Below are positions 38,306 to 49,568 of a stretch of DNA of 60,000 bases, in pieces (the first letter of the stretch is position 1; each line of letters opens with the position of its first letter). Under the pieces are notes generated by a model, which made no database searches, was not told where the DNA came from, and saw only the letters and a program-made list of their open reading frames with translations. The position numbers were made by a program, and so were the translations under genes. Source of the DNA: Strigamia acuminata (taxonomy: Eukaryota > Arthropoda > Chilopoda > Geophilomorpha > Linotaeniidae); NCBI GenBank assembly GCA_949358305.1, contig OX442320.1, positions 11,984,259 through 12,044,258 of the forward strand, in the 5' to 3' direction.

Positions 38306-41300
38306 ATGTATTGGGTTCTACTGTGTTTTTGCTTGTACACGTCGGTCGGGAAAATAGATACAGGTAACTAGGAAACTTTTCTTTTGATCAAAGTACAAAG
38401 GTAGGTAATGGTCTCAAAAAACGTTGAGAGCCGGATGGTACGGTCCAGCCCATACAAAATGGCCGCCACAGCGCAGGTGTGGTCGGTTTGGAAATTGTAA
38501 AAACGAAGAAATTGGATGAAAAAATAATTTTTATTTATTGTTTCAGCCGACTGCGACTATCCGTTGGTGGCACACGCGACTCTGAAAGCGACTTCGAGCG
38601 CATCCGTGAGCAGGGGACCGGACAAAGCTCGACTAGATAGTAAGAATGCTTGAGAAATGTGAAATGTGAATAGTGTATAATAGTGTATGCAGATGCGCGA
38701 GATGAGATTCATTCCCTTTCCGGTGCGTTGGTAATTCCTTGGCACGTAAACTAAAAATACTCGGCAAATTGGAACGGAACCAAATGCCGACAAATGCTTG
38801 TTTTCGGGTCTTTTCTTCTCCTCTTGACTTTCTTTCTGTGCTCTTTGAAAAATGTCATCATTTGTTTTGATTGGCTGTTGGTTTTTCTTTCTGACCGGCT
38901 CACGTTTACATACACAGGTCAGGTAGCTTGGACCGCGGGCAGCTCAGATTTTGGCCAGTACTTGATAATTGATTTGGGCCAAAAGAAAAATATAACTTCC
39001 ATAGCGACCCAAGGACGGCCATTTTATACGGAGTTTGTGCAGGAGTACCGCATTGAATTCGGAAATAACGGCCTTGATTTTTCTGAATATAAGGACACAG
39101 AAGGAAACGTTAAGGTAAAAAAAGAGACCGGAAAAATGAAGTGTTAATGCCATTAATTGGAACGGTTTTCAGAAAATTAATGTAAACTTGCTAGATAACG
39201 CCCGCACCGTGCCCTGATGAAATTCTATATTGTTTATTTTTGTTTTCTCTTTGTTTTGATTGGTCGGTAGAATCGACGCGAGCCAATCAAAGTGAACGTT
39301 CGAAACGTGCGCTGTCGAGACTATTTTATTACAAATTGATCCGAGTTTTTATTTTGTAAGGTGGAACTGCTTGGACGGCGGGAGCGAGCAATTATTACCA
39401 ATATTTAGATATAATTTTTACAAAACGCTTCCGAATCGGCTCGATCGAGACGGCCGGCCAGTTGTCGACGGGCCAGTACATTCGCCAATACCTGGTGCAA
39501 TACAGCGACGACGGCGACATATTTCGCACGTACGCATCGCCGCAAGGAGTCGCCGAGGTTTTGCTTTTCACTTTCAGAATGTCGCTTCACATTAACTCGT
39601 TTTCATTTCGTTACATCTCGTTTTGGCGCATGTTTTGTAGGCATTCACGGACTTGAAGTACAGGCTGCTTACACTTTGCAATATAATTCTGTGTTTTTTT
39701 TGTGTTCCTGCACGCATTTCAAAGCTTAACTGAATGAGAACGGCGCCGTTGGACACATTTTGTTGATTGTGCATGATAACACTGCAGCATGATGTCAAAT
39801 TTATAATATAAAAGAAATAATTAAAAACAATTAATTAATTTATTTTTTAAATGTATTTGTTTTAGTTGTTTCGTGGGAATGTGGATGGCGACCACAAGCA
39901 GGAGAATTATTTCGAAACGCCGATTATCGCCCAATGGGTGAGAATAAATCCGACACGATGGCACGATAGAATATCGATGCGCGTCGAGTTGTACGGTTGT
40001 GAGTACCGTAAGTATTCATTTTGTTAGTTGAAAAATTGTGTGCATTTTATTTTATTTTATTTTTTCTAGATGCCGAAACGATAAATTTTGACGGTATGAG
40101 CGTGATTCGAAAGGAATTGCGTAATAATGTGATAATGTCGAGCAGAGATTATTTTCGCTTGCGGTTTAAGACGAATAAAGCGGATGGGATTTTGGTTTAC
40201 AGCCGCGGAACTCAGGGAGATTTGTTCGCTTTGCAAATGGTGGAGAATCAGTTGCTGCTGAATATCGATTTGGGCGCCAAATTAATGACGAGTATTTCGG
40301 TCGGGAGTTTACTGGATGATAATTTGTGGCACGACGTGCTCATAACGAGGAATCGACGCGATCTGACGTTCACGGTCGATCGTGTTGTCGTGAAGAGACA
40401 AATTCGCGGCGATTTTACGCAGCTGGATTTAAACCGCGAAGTTAGTTTGCATATAATTGCAGTAATTTTGTTGATGCCAATTTAATCGCTTACATTTAAC
40501 TTTTCAGATGTTTATCGGCGGAGTTTTGAATTTTAATCAGGACGGGTTGATCGTGACGGAAAATTTCACGGGGTGCATCGAAAATTTATTTATCAATCAC
40601 TCGAATATCATTGCGGAAATGAAAGAAAATCCAATCGACTATTGGCGGCTCGGTGTCGTCTATTCTTGCATCGTAAACATTGATTTTGGACGTTTTAGTT
40701 GATTTTGAAACTTATTTTTCTTGTTTGTTGAATTTATCAGCAAGAACCGGTGACGCCCGTGACGTTTAAAACACGCACATCGCACTTGAAGTTACGCGGC
40801 TACGAAGGAATATCCGCGATGAACATCAGCGTCGATTTTCGAACGTTCGACGCGGACGGTTTACTCGTATACCACAAATTTCTCCAAGGAGACGTGCAGG
40901 TAAAACGAGTTGAATCGACGCACGATGCGCTGGTTGTGACGCTTGTTTGTTTGTTTGCAGATGCTGCTAATAGACCGGTGTCTGCAAGTGACGTTGCAGG
41001 CCGAAAGCGGCTCAAAGTTGCACATAAAACGTTACGGTAAATAACATTAAATTGTGTATTAAAATTGCAATTTGATGCAATTGAATGAATTTTGGATAGA
41101 AATTTTGAACGATGGCAAATGGCACAAAGTGATGCTGATATTGGCGGCGAATTTTGCCGAAGTGAACATCGACGGACAGCCGAGTTTGACGAAGAAGGCG
41201 TTCACGTTTAAGACGGGCGCGCAGTATCTGGTGGCGGGCGGCGTGTACGACCTGCGCGGGTTCGTGGGCTGCATGCGCGCCATCAGCATCGATGGCAATC

Positions 41301-43309
41301 GCATCAATCCGTCGAACGTGGCGAGCAGCAGCGAAGGCGACGTCGTGTTCGACTCGTGCCAGATGATCGACAAGTGCAATCCGAACCCGTGCGAGCATGA
41401 CGGCACGTGCCATCAGACGTGGGAAACGTTCACGTGCAATTGCAACAACACCGGCTACGGCGGAGCCGTCTGTCACACTTGTAAGGATTTCGCGCTGCCT
41501 CGAACGATTCCGGTTTATTTTTAATTGTCTTTTGCTTTTTAGCTTTGTACGGATTGTCGTGCGAAGCGTACCGGCAGGGGGACACGTTGAGCAAGGCGGT
41601 GGACATCAAAATCGACGTGGACGGGAGCGGTGATTTGCCGCCGTTTCTCGTCACCTGCGAATTTCCAGGTGGTTTGAATTTTAAAAAGAAAAATTCTTTA
41701 TTTTTATTTTTTTGTTGTTGTTGCCCAATGACGACAAGACACTAGAATGAGGGAGTGTTCCGCGTCTCGGCGGCCGGTCCCCCCTTTCCCCCTTCTAGTT
41801 CACGTTTCTCGCCGTTCTCCTTTTCTTCGTTCGTCGTCGTCGGATCATCTTTCGTATCTCGTATTCATTTTCATTCTGCTGCTGTTCTGTTTTCGTTCCC
41901 TACCGGCCGTTTGGGGCGTCGGAGCGGTGGCCCCGTGACTGAGATTATGAGATCTGAGGGCTTTCTTTCGTTTTCATCGACGACATTTTGCTTTTTTTCG
42001 TTTATTTAAAATTGTTTCCGCTTTTTCTGCAGTTGGTGAATTGGCGCGCACGCATCTCGGACACAAAAACGAGCGGACGACGCTCGTGAACGGGTTTGAA
42101 ACGCCCGGCAGTTTCGTCCAGGACATCACGTACAACGCGGAGTTTTCGCAAATCACGCAACTGATCAACCGGTCCATTTCGTGCCGACAACATCTCGCCT
42201 ACGAGTGTCACCGAGCGCGACTACTCAATTCCCCCGGTGACGATTTTTGTTTGAAAAAATGAAATTATTTTTTTATTTTATTTATGTTTTTGTTTTTTCC
42301 GTAGTGCCCGAGCAAGCGCCGTTCCGACCGTTCTCGTGGTGGATCTCGCGCTCAAATCAGCCGATGGACTACTGGGGCGGCTCATTGCCCGGTTCGCGCA
42401 AGTGCCAGTGCGGCTTATACGGCCAATGCAGCGACCCGAACCGCTGGTGCAACTGCGACTCGTTCAGCGACCGCTGGCAACGTGACGAGGGGTTCATCGA
42501 GCAGAAGGATTTCTTGCCCGTGCGCCAACTGCGCATCGGGGACACCGGCACTCCGATGGACGACAAGGCGGCGAAATACACGCTCGGAAAGTTAATTTGC
42601 GAAGGCGACAGTAAGCGCTTGAAAGTCGGAATAATTGAATCGGAAATGAGATGTGTGTTTTGTTTTTGGTTAGATTTGTTTGAGGATGTGATCACGTTCA
42701 CGTACAAGGACGCCGTGGTGCAGCTGCCGCGATTCGACTGGGGTCACTCGGCCGACATTTACTTCCAATTCAAAACAACGGTGAAGGACGCGGTTTTGCT
42801 GCACAGCCAGGGACCCACGGATTACATCAAGGTGTCAATTCAGACGGGAAACACCATCCAGTTCTCGTACTTCGCGGGAAACAGCATCCCCAGCGTGACG
42901 GTGACGACTGCGAGTCTTCTCGCCGACAATCGGTGGCATTCGGTGCTCGTGGAGCGCAACCGCAAGGAGGCGCGCATTTTGGTGGACGGTTCGCACGAGA
43001 GGGTGGCGCCCGAGCCGCTCGGCCCCATCCGCGCCATCCATTTGACGTCGAATTTGGTGGTCGGCGCGACCGTCGATTACCGCGAGGGCTACGTGGGCTG
43101 CATGCGCTCGCTGTTGCTCAACGGACAGCCGGTGCCGTTGCAGACGTACGCGCTCAAGGAGCCATACGGTTTGCTTCGGGGGTGCGTCGGCAAGTGCGAG
43201 AGCAGTCCGTGCCTCAATAACGGCACCTGCTGGGAGGAGTATAGTAAATACTCGTGCGATTGTCGCTATACAGCGTTCAAGGGCCCCATTTGTGCGGACG
43301 GTGAGAAGT

Positions 43310-43352
<43 letters not shown>

Positions 43353-44461
43353 TTGTAAATTTAAATTTTGTTGTTTTGCAGAAATTGGCATTTGGTTGCG
43401 CTCCGACATGATGATTCAGTACGAGTTTGAGGGGACGTACAAGTCGACGATCGCGGAGAAGATTCGGATCGGTTTCACGACAACGGAGCACAGGGGAATG
43501 TTGCTCGGGCTGTCCGGGCACACGGGAGAATATTTCAATTTGATGATGTCGACGAGCGGGGAAATGAAAATGGTCTTCGATTTTGGATTCGAGAGGCAGG
43601 AAATGATCTACGCCGACAAGAGTTTGGCCGACGGACAGAGCCACGACGTGCGCATCTGGCGCTCCAAGGACGGCCTGCAGCTTAACATCAAAGTTTGTTT
43701 GAATAAATGAATTAAAAGTGATTGGAACGAAATTAAATTGTTTTGATGTTTGTTTAGGTCGATAATTATCAGACTAAATCCTGGTCTTACAAACACGAGG
43801 GAAGTCAGGACGTGCAGTTTAACAACTTGAGGTACCTTCACATCGGACGGAACAGTAAGATTTTGAAAAATTAAACTAAAAATAAAAAAATTGAAATTGA
43901 AATGATTTGGTTTTTGTTTTTGTTTGTTTAAGAAACGATGAACAGAGGTGATGGATTCGTCGGGTGCATTTCGAGGGTGGAATTCGACGACGTTTATCCG
44001 CTGAAATTGCTGTTCCAAGAGGAAAGACCGGCCAATATTCACGCACACCCGCCCAACATTTCGGAAGATTACTGCGGCATCGACCCCGTCACTTATCCGC
44101 CCGAAACCAAGCCGACTCGCGTGGCGCCGCCCGTCGACATAGACAGCGCGTGGGCAGACAGCGACCACCCGCAACAGACCGACACGGCGGTCCTCGGTGG
44201 TAATTTAAAAGTTGTGCACTTTTGAACTCGTGCACTTGACTCAGTTTTGTGTGTTTCTCTGTTTCCGCAGGCATTTTAGCGTTGATTTTTATCGCGCTGG
44301 TCATAATGGCCATTCTGATCGGACGGTACGCGGCGAGACACAAGGGGGAGTATCGGACGCACGAAGACATGGGCGCGCAAGACGCACCGGATGCCGACAC
44401 TGCCATCGTCCAGGGTCAAACGGGTCACGACGTGAGCAAGAAGAAAGAGTGGTTTATTTAA
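38306..44461 (+). CDS. Nrx-IV: Neurexin IV / contactin-associated protein
   Basis: Type I membrane protein of septate and axo-glial junctions; it binds contactin outside and protein 4.1/PDZ scaffolds inside. ATG 38306 begins a signal peptide (MYWVLLCFCLYTSVG). Order: F5/8C discoidin domain (38.5-40.0 kb), LamG1 (40.1-40.7), LamG2 (40.7-41.3), EGF1 (CNPNPCEHDGTC), fibrinogen-like region (41.5-42.6), LamG3 (42.7-43.2), EGF2 (CESSPCLNNGTC), LamG4 (43.4-44.0), TM (GILALIFIALVIMAILIG), then a short tail with a 4.1-binding-like juxtamembrane RYAARHKGEYRTHED and a C-terminal PDZ ligand KKKEWFI. Two homologous, equal-length discoidin exons (38918-39114 and 39361-39557) are alternatives. An intron near 43310 contains (TTTA)n. 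The pyrimidine-rich intron 41.67-42.03 kb has nothing else I recognise. Confidence 0.95.
38861..38874 (+). promoter_or_regulatory. Repeated intronic 14-mer before alternative exon A
   Basis: TTTGTTTTGATTGG lies 43 nt upstream of exon A and is repeated exactly at 39250-39263 upstream of exon B. Both could pair with CCAATCAAAG at 39283-39292. It is a candidate splice selector element, inferred from sequence only. Confidence 0.45.
38918..39114 (+). other. Nrx-IV: Nrx-IV alternative discoidin exon A
   Basis: 197 nt, entering in phase 1 and leaving in phase 0. It encodes the middle of the F5/8C domain (AWTAGSSDFGQYLIIDLG, IATQGR). It can follow the upstream exon (ends 38639) and join the exon at 39866 in frame. 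It is homologous to exon B and matches the position of the Drosophila Nrx-IV exon 3/4 pair. Confidence 0.85.
39250..39292 (+). promoter_or_regulatory. Intronic hairpin before alternative exon B
   Basis: The second copy of TTTGTTTTGATTGG (39250-39263) is followed 19 nt later by CCAATCAAAG (39283-39292). These pair over 9 Watson-Crick bases plus one G-U, forming a local stem. The same complement could instead pair with the copy at 38861, looping out exon A. Confidence 0.45.
39361..39557 (+). other. Nrx-IV: Nrx-IV alternative discoidin exon B
   Basis: 197 nt, same phases as exon A. It encodes the alternative version AWTAGASNYYQYLDIIF with IETAGQLSTGQYIRQYL. Acceptor TTTTGTAAG at 39360 and donor GCCGAG|GTTTTG. 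Using both exons together, or neither, shifts the reading frame. Confidence 0.85.
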
Positions 44462-44769
44462 TTGAATCTCCGAACTGTGCCTGATTATAGTACTGTTTGC
44501 TGTAAATAGGTAAAGACACGAAAAATACATATTTTTGTCACATCGGGATCTGATGTTTACATTTTTCATTTTTAAATTTTTAAATTTTAAATTTTTCTTT
44601 TCTTTTTAAAATTTACTTTTGTACTTAAAAGGCAGTTTGTCCGTTTAGTTTAGTTTTTATACACGTGCCTCAAGTTTTATTTGTACTTAAGAATATTTTC
44701 AACGTTTTGTGTATTTTATTTTGAGAAATGTGTTTGTACATATCAATTTTACATGTAGGATTTTTGTAA

Positions 44770-45645
44770 TTAAAGGTACATTGAGTATGTATCGAGAGTT
44801 TGCAGTTTCTTCCGCCAGGGATTGCGCGCGGTTTCAAGCGCGGTTTCGTGTTGGTGTTTCGCTCGCATTTGGATCGGTTTGGAGGGAATGGTTGCGGGGC
44901 TGCGTTGGGGTGAGTTGTGGGTCGATAAGGATTCTATTTCCGATCGCAGTTGGTCGATTAATTGCGTTTGCAGTTCTTGTTGGTGCGACGTGATTGCTCT
45001 GTTCGAGTGGTATTCGACTAGCTTCGCCTGGACTTCGTAGTGCAATTTTCTTTTATCCCGAAACTTGAAACTCGACTTTGAAAAATGCAAATTGTTTATA
45101 CTATTAAATCGAGTAATTCGGATCGAATGATTACTTTATTCTTTTTTTGCCACTCGTCGATTTCGTTTTGAATTTCTTCAATATTTTCTCTATCGATGTC
45201 CGGCGCCATTACGTGTGACGTCATTAGTTTTCTCCCTTTTGACCGTCTTTTAATCTATTTTTGTTAATTCTCTACGTCACAATTTTACATAAGGTAATTA
45301 AATATGTTTATTTATTTATTTTTACCCATTTTTGAATGACGACAGTTGCTTTCTGCTTTACCATGAACTCTTTATTTCCGTAGAATTGTTTACGTGCAAT
45401 AAATCCACGCCAGGCTGATTGTATTTTGACTGCCGCTCGGTCTCTTTGATTTGCATCAAACTCGACTATTTTATCTGGAAACCGAATTAAATCAGGTATG
45501 TGCTGCTTTTTACTTTTTCTTTTCTACCTCCTGGAATTTGCGATAGAAAATTTAGCGTTTGTTGTTTTTTTAGCCTTCGGTGTTTATATTTCTCTAATTT
45601 CGCGTCTAATCCGGAAAAATTAACTCGTTTATTCTCGTCGTCCAT
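44770..45645 (-). CDS. IQ-motif coiled-coil protein, unidentified
   Basis: Four exons. ATG 45645 begins MDDENKRVNFSGLDAKLEKY. The second exon carries an IQ calmodulin-binding motif (AAVKIQSAWRGFIARKQF) and a second partial one (ATVVIQKW). The third encodes a basic stretch and an acidic helix (IEEIQNEIDEWQKKNK). The fourth encodes a coiled coil (ELQTQLIDQLRSEIESLS) and a Pro/Ser-rich tail ending DTYSMYL, TAA 44770-44772. About 250 residues, no membrane span. A calmodulin-linked, possibly ciliary protein is a guess; no named family assigned. Convergent with neurexin IV, 308 bp apart. The 255 bp upstream to 45900 hold nothing recognised. Confidence 0.75.
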
Positions 45646-45900
45646 TTTGTTTGTATTGAGCGTAGGTTGCTAAGCAACCGTAAATGGTACGGGATGAGGA
45701 GCAATAACTTTTTAACGATAGTGAAATAAGAGATAAAAGTTTCTGTGAAAGATTAATGCGAAATAAAGAGACTGAAAATCCTTTCCATCAAATTGGGGTT
45801 GGAGCCAGGAAATCGGTTTTCCATTTTATCGTTAAATCTAGAAAATTTGTATTTTTTTTAAAAACAAAATATTTGCTCAGAATTGTTCACAATTCCAGAC

Positions 45901-46327
45901 ATGTTGGTACGATTTTTTGTTTCGTCCTCCGTTAAAAAAAAAATGCATATTTGTATACTTGTTTTTAGATTTCCTTTTGTGCCCGGCTGTTTTGTTGCGC
46001 CGTGTTTTTCCAGTTAAGTTACGCAATCTACTGTCCGACGCGAGATTGCGCCGGATTCAAATGCGACGATCAACTCAATTTCAACTGCTCCGACGGTTAC
46101 GTTCGTTTTCCCGAAGACGACTGCGGTGTTTGCTGCAAAACATGCACCACGTATCTCGGTAAATAAAAATACCAAAATGTCCAAAACACATTTGAGTTTT
46201 ACATTCCATTTTTAATCTATCAGAGCCGGATGAAGTTTGTGTGAGAATCCAGTACACTAGTGTGGGCAGATGTGAGCCGGGCCTGACTTGCAGTTTCTAC
46301 TCGCGCACTTGTACGAATGAAAATTAA
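45901..46327 (+). CDS. Small secreted IGFBP-domain-like cysteine-rich protein
   Basis: Three exons. The first coding exon is only six nucleotides (ATGTTG|GTACG), joined through acceptor TTGTTTTTAG at 45969 to give the signal peptide MLISFCARLFCCAVFFQLS. The mature part has twelve cysteines with the spacing of an IGFBP N-terminal domain (CPTRDC, DDCGVCCKTC, CEPGLTCSF), ending TCTNEN TAA at 46325-46327. About 100 residues. Similar single-domain secreted proteins are known in arthropods, some linked to immunity or insulin-like signalling. The alternative start ATG at 45942 lies within the intron in this model. Confidence 0.75.
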
Positions 46328-46398
46328 ATTTCCACTTGAAATAAACACGAGTAATGAGGAAAAAACTCTTTCCTTTTCTTTTATTTCGTTAATTACAT

Positions 46399-47596
46399 CT
46401 AAACGAGCACGATAGGTTCGTTTTTTCCGATGTCGGAACTCATCGTTTTGTACATATTAGCACAAAAGGGCACGGAAAAATCATGTTCGACCACCTCTGA
46501 AAATGTTGAAAATCGCAGTTAGGCCCGCAACAGTGCGCGTTTACATTTAAATACTCTACCTGATGGGATTTTGTTACGATTTTCTTGATATTCGGACCGA
46601 ATTTCGTAATTAACGAGCGCGTCTCGAGTGAAAGCTCTTTTCGTTTCCGATTTCAACGGACGTTTGCTGCAAAATGGTTCAATTTGAAATTCGTGTCTTA
46701 AATTTGTGGCGCAAAGCTCAACCTCGTGTTTCTGTTGCAGGCGCTCGCGTAATGAGGCCAGGAACGCGTCGAGCGTTTTTTGTCTTTGGCCAGCATGCAG
46801 GGTTTCGTTCGGCCCGCGACCGTACTGAGGGGATTCGGCGCCAACGTTCTCATTCGGTCTTGTTTAACGGGTCGAGGATCGGTTTCGGTGTGGAACGTGA
46901 CGATGTCTTGTTTGGCGATGCCGTCGTAGAGTTCCTTGGGTGTAAACAATCGATGAACTCGTTGCGACGTTGTGCTGTAAGGATCTTGGCAAAAGTCCAA
47001 CTTTTCTAGTCCTTCCGAGTACGATTTTATGTCTTTTTTGAACTGCGCTAAATTCTAAAATGTATTCATTTATTAAATTAATTAATTTTGTCCGGTGTCC
47101 ATATTTTACACTCGTCAATTGGTTGTTGTTCGCGACTTTCCACCTTTGCTCGCCGACTGCGGCGATGGATTGACATTCGGCTAACTTTTCCACGTACTTA
47201 TTTTTGGTTTCCGAATGTTTTTGAAATTTAGTCGTGTTCACTCCGTAAACGGTGTACGGTTTCCTGCAAATCTGTAATGTTTTAATTGACGATAATCTGC
47301 CGAGTCAAAATCTTTAATTTTGTATACTTTTTCGCAGAAATCTTTGAGGTATGTCACTTCGTCGCATAATTTAGGTTTTGAATATCGAGTTTCTAGTTTA
47401 GGAGTGAATTCTCGGTTGATGTTTTGCATCTTTTGATTGGTCGTTGTCAAATAGTCGTCCCATTTCACCCGTGATTGCACGTTTAGGGATGGCGGTAAAG
47501 CGTACAAACTCGTTTCCTGTAAACGTAAATACAATTCTATACAATTACCATCCAAATTTGTTTTTGTTGAAAAAAAACCTCCAGATTTGTAGCCAT
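46399..47596 (-). CDS. Unidentified protein, several exons
   Basis: ATG 47596 (MATNLEETSLYALPPSLN) uses donor GAG|GTTTTT and acceptor TTTACAG. Further exons join DFCEK to KPYTVYGVNTTKF, then NNNQLT to LAQFKKDIKSYSEGLEK, then HRLFTPKELYDGI. I infer one 46-nt intron near 46866 (CCC|GTTAAA to CCCCTCAG), needed to reach the helical segment LDAFLASLRERLQQKHEVEL. The last exon ends NEPIVLV TAG 46399-46401. About 330 residues, soluble, charged, with Tyr/Lys-rich short motifs that look like a ciliary or sperm-tail protein, but I cannot name a family. The longer frame starting at 47711 is less likely because it has no ATG. Head-to-head with the channel gene. Confidence 0.6.
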
Positions 47597-47790
47597 TGAT
47601 TGCCGAAATTCGTGAACATTCGCGCTCGTTGTCATAGCGCCATTTGTAAACAATGAAATCGGTTGCCAAGTAACCAGACGGATCAATTGTTTCTCGTTTG
47701 TCCAACTTCAAATATTGGCATTGCGTTATTGGTAAAGAGAAAAATAAATCTTTTTCTTAAAAGTGGTCGATTTTTCTTTCAATCGACAAG

Positions 47791-49190
47791 ATGTTGCCGG
47801 ACGAGAAAGTCGGTGCGGCTAACGTTCCGTTGCCGGGTTGGAAGAACATCAGCAACAAGAAACGGCCATTTTGCATCCGCGCTTTTTGGATTCTCGCGGT
47901 AGTGGTGTCGATCGTGGCGTGCGCTTTTCAGATTCTGGAAAGAGTGGATCACTTCAAAAACTCGAGATTAGCCGTCGCCCTCAACGTCCACGTCGACGCG
48001 CACTTGCCGCTGCCTCATGTGGTCGTGTGCCCGCCGCAAACGGCCGCCGCTTGCAACGTCACGTCGACCGACGCGCTGTTGCTCTTTTGGGATCAACTCA
48101 AACTTGTCGACAACACTTCGCTTTCTTCTACTCTCAAAGATGCGTTCAAAATCACCAAAAACATCTATAAGATCAAATACCACAAATCGGTATTAGGAAC
48201 GTGCATCGTATTTCAATACGGTACCTAAAGAAAAAGAAAAATTCAATATTACAACTATTTTTTATACACTATTGAATTTTAAAATTTTGTAGAAAAGCCG
48301 TTGAACATGACGTCAGCAGCTTTGGCGGAAATTCATTTCTCGGCTCTCGGAGGATTAGCCAATGGCAGTCGTTGTCGACGCCATACTTTCTCCGTTAGTT
48401 TTGTTTGATTATTTGAATTAATTTAACCGTTACGATCCGTTATGTTTTTTTTAAAAATTTTCTATTGTATAGATAACGCTGCACGAAAGCGAAATAGTCA
48501 ACGATCACGATTTACTGCGGGGAAGCGAAGGGGAGTTCGGTGGATACTTGCAATTTTCCATTTCCGTTCGAAAAGTGGGTGAAATAAATAAATAAATAAA
48601 TAAATATTGAATCTGCATGAAATATTTGGATAGAACTTTGCTCTTAACACAACGGAAAATGTGTGCGGCGCTTCGAGTGATTTCCATTTTTGCCGACAAA
48701 AATGTGTTGATAAATTGATGGCTCGAGCCGCTACTTGCAGGTGATTTTTGACGTTGGATTTGAAATTGTTGTAATTGTCGCATTGTTGATTTGTCACAGA
48801 TTGCCGTTTGTTGACGAATCCTGGGGAGTGCCGGAGTGTTCGAATTTTGAAGAGGTGAAGAAGGCGTTGAGTAACGTTTACGAAGGGTTGAAATATCACA
48901 ATTGGAGCAATTGCAATTGCGTTAAACCGTGTAAATCGACGCATTTCGAGTCAACTTATCACTCGTTTGGTTTTCTGAATAGCGGTCATTATTTGTTCAT
49001 AAATATTAATTTTCAAGATTCGCAGTTGCAAACGATTCGCGAGTACAAGTCGTACACGCATTCGTCGTTTGTTTGCGATTTGGGCGGCACTTTGGCTTTG
49101 TTTCTCGGTTTTTGTCTTTTGACCATTTTGGAAATTCTTGACGCCCTATTTTTAAACGCTAAATCGACCAAGAAAATTTGCGCAATGTAA
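47791..49190 (+). CDS. DEG/ENaC-family sodium channel, short form
   Basis: A two-span, amiloride-sensitive-type cation channel subunit. Exons: 47791 to about 48221, then exons starting near 48293, 48474, 48635 and 48801, to TAA 49190. TM1 is FWILAVVVSIVACAFQIL. The extracellular part contains CVKPCKSTHFESTYHS-type cysteine motifs (CNCVKPC) and N-glycosylation sites. TM2 is CDLGGTLALFLGFCLLTIL, the signature GGxLxLFLG of the family. Odd points: about 390 residues, shorter than the usual 450-700; no obvious HG gating motif before TM1; and the selectivity-filter triplet GxS reads GFC. Which stimulus opens it is unknown. Confidence 0.88.
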
Positions 49191-49407
49191 AATTAAAATT
49201 CGTCAATAAAAATGTCATTTTACTCGCAACAAGCTTTTTTGTCTTTAATAACCGATGGCAATTTTGGGAGAAAACCGAATAAATCAAATTTTTTTTTTTT
49301 AATTTTCGTATTTTGTCACTAGGACGATTTCACGGTCACTGTCACGTGAATTGAAACTCATCTAATCCCGGAGCGTCATTATTATCATGTGATTTAATTC
49401 GCCAATC

Positions 49408-49469
49408 AAACCAAATAGGAAAAGCCGTTGTTCCATTTAAACCGAATAGGAAAAACCGTTGTTCCATTT
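49408..49469 (+). repeat. 31-bp tandem duplication
   Basis: Two head-to-tail copies (49408-49438, 49439-49469) differing at two positions; the unit contains AATAGGAAAA and CCGTTGTTCCATTT. It lies just before the large tandem array. Confidence 0.8.
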
Positions 49470-49568
49470 GAACTTTGAACCGATGAGAGGATGGACGTGT
49501 TTCTGAAGAGGAGAAGAAATTAACGGCAAGTAATACTTTTTAAATCTATTATCGGGGTTTGTTTCTCG

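Noticed and set aside
42933-43220. 95-codon plus frame inside neurexin IV LamG3
   Set aside because: Out-of-frame shadow; the LamG3 frame is unbroken and matches the family.
47597-47711. Longer N-terminus for the unidentified gene at 46399-47596
   Set aside because: The extension has no ATG start and cannot be joined in phase; the ATG at 47596 with donor GAG|GTTTTT joins cleanly to the next exon.
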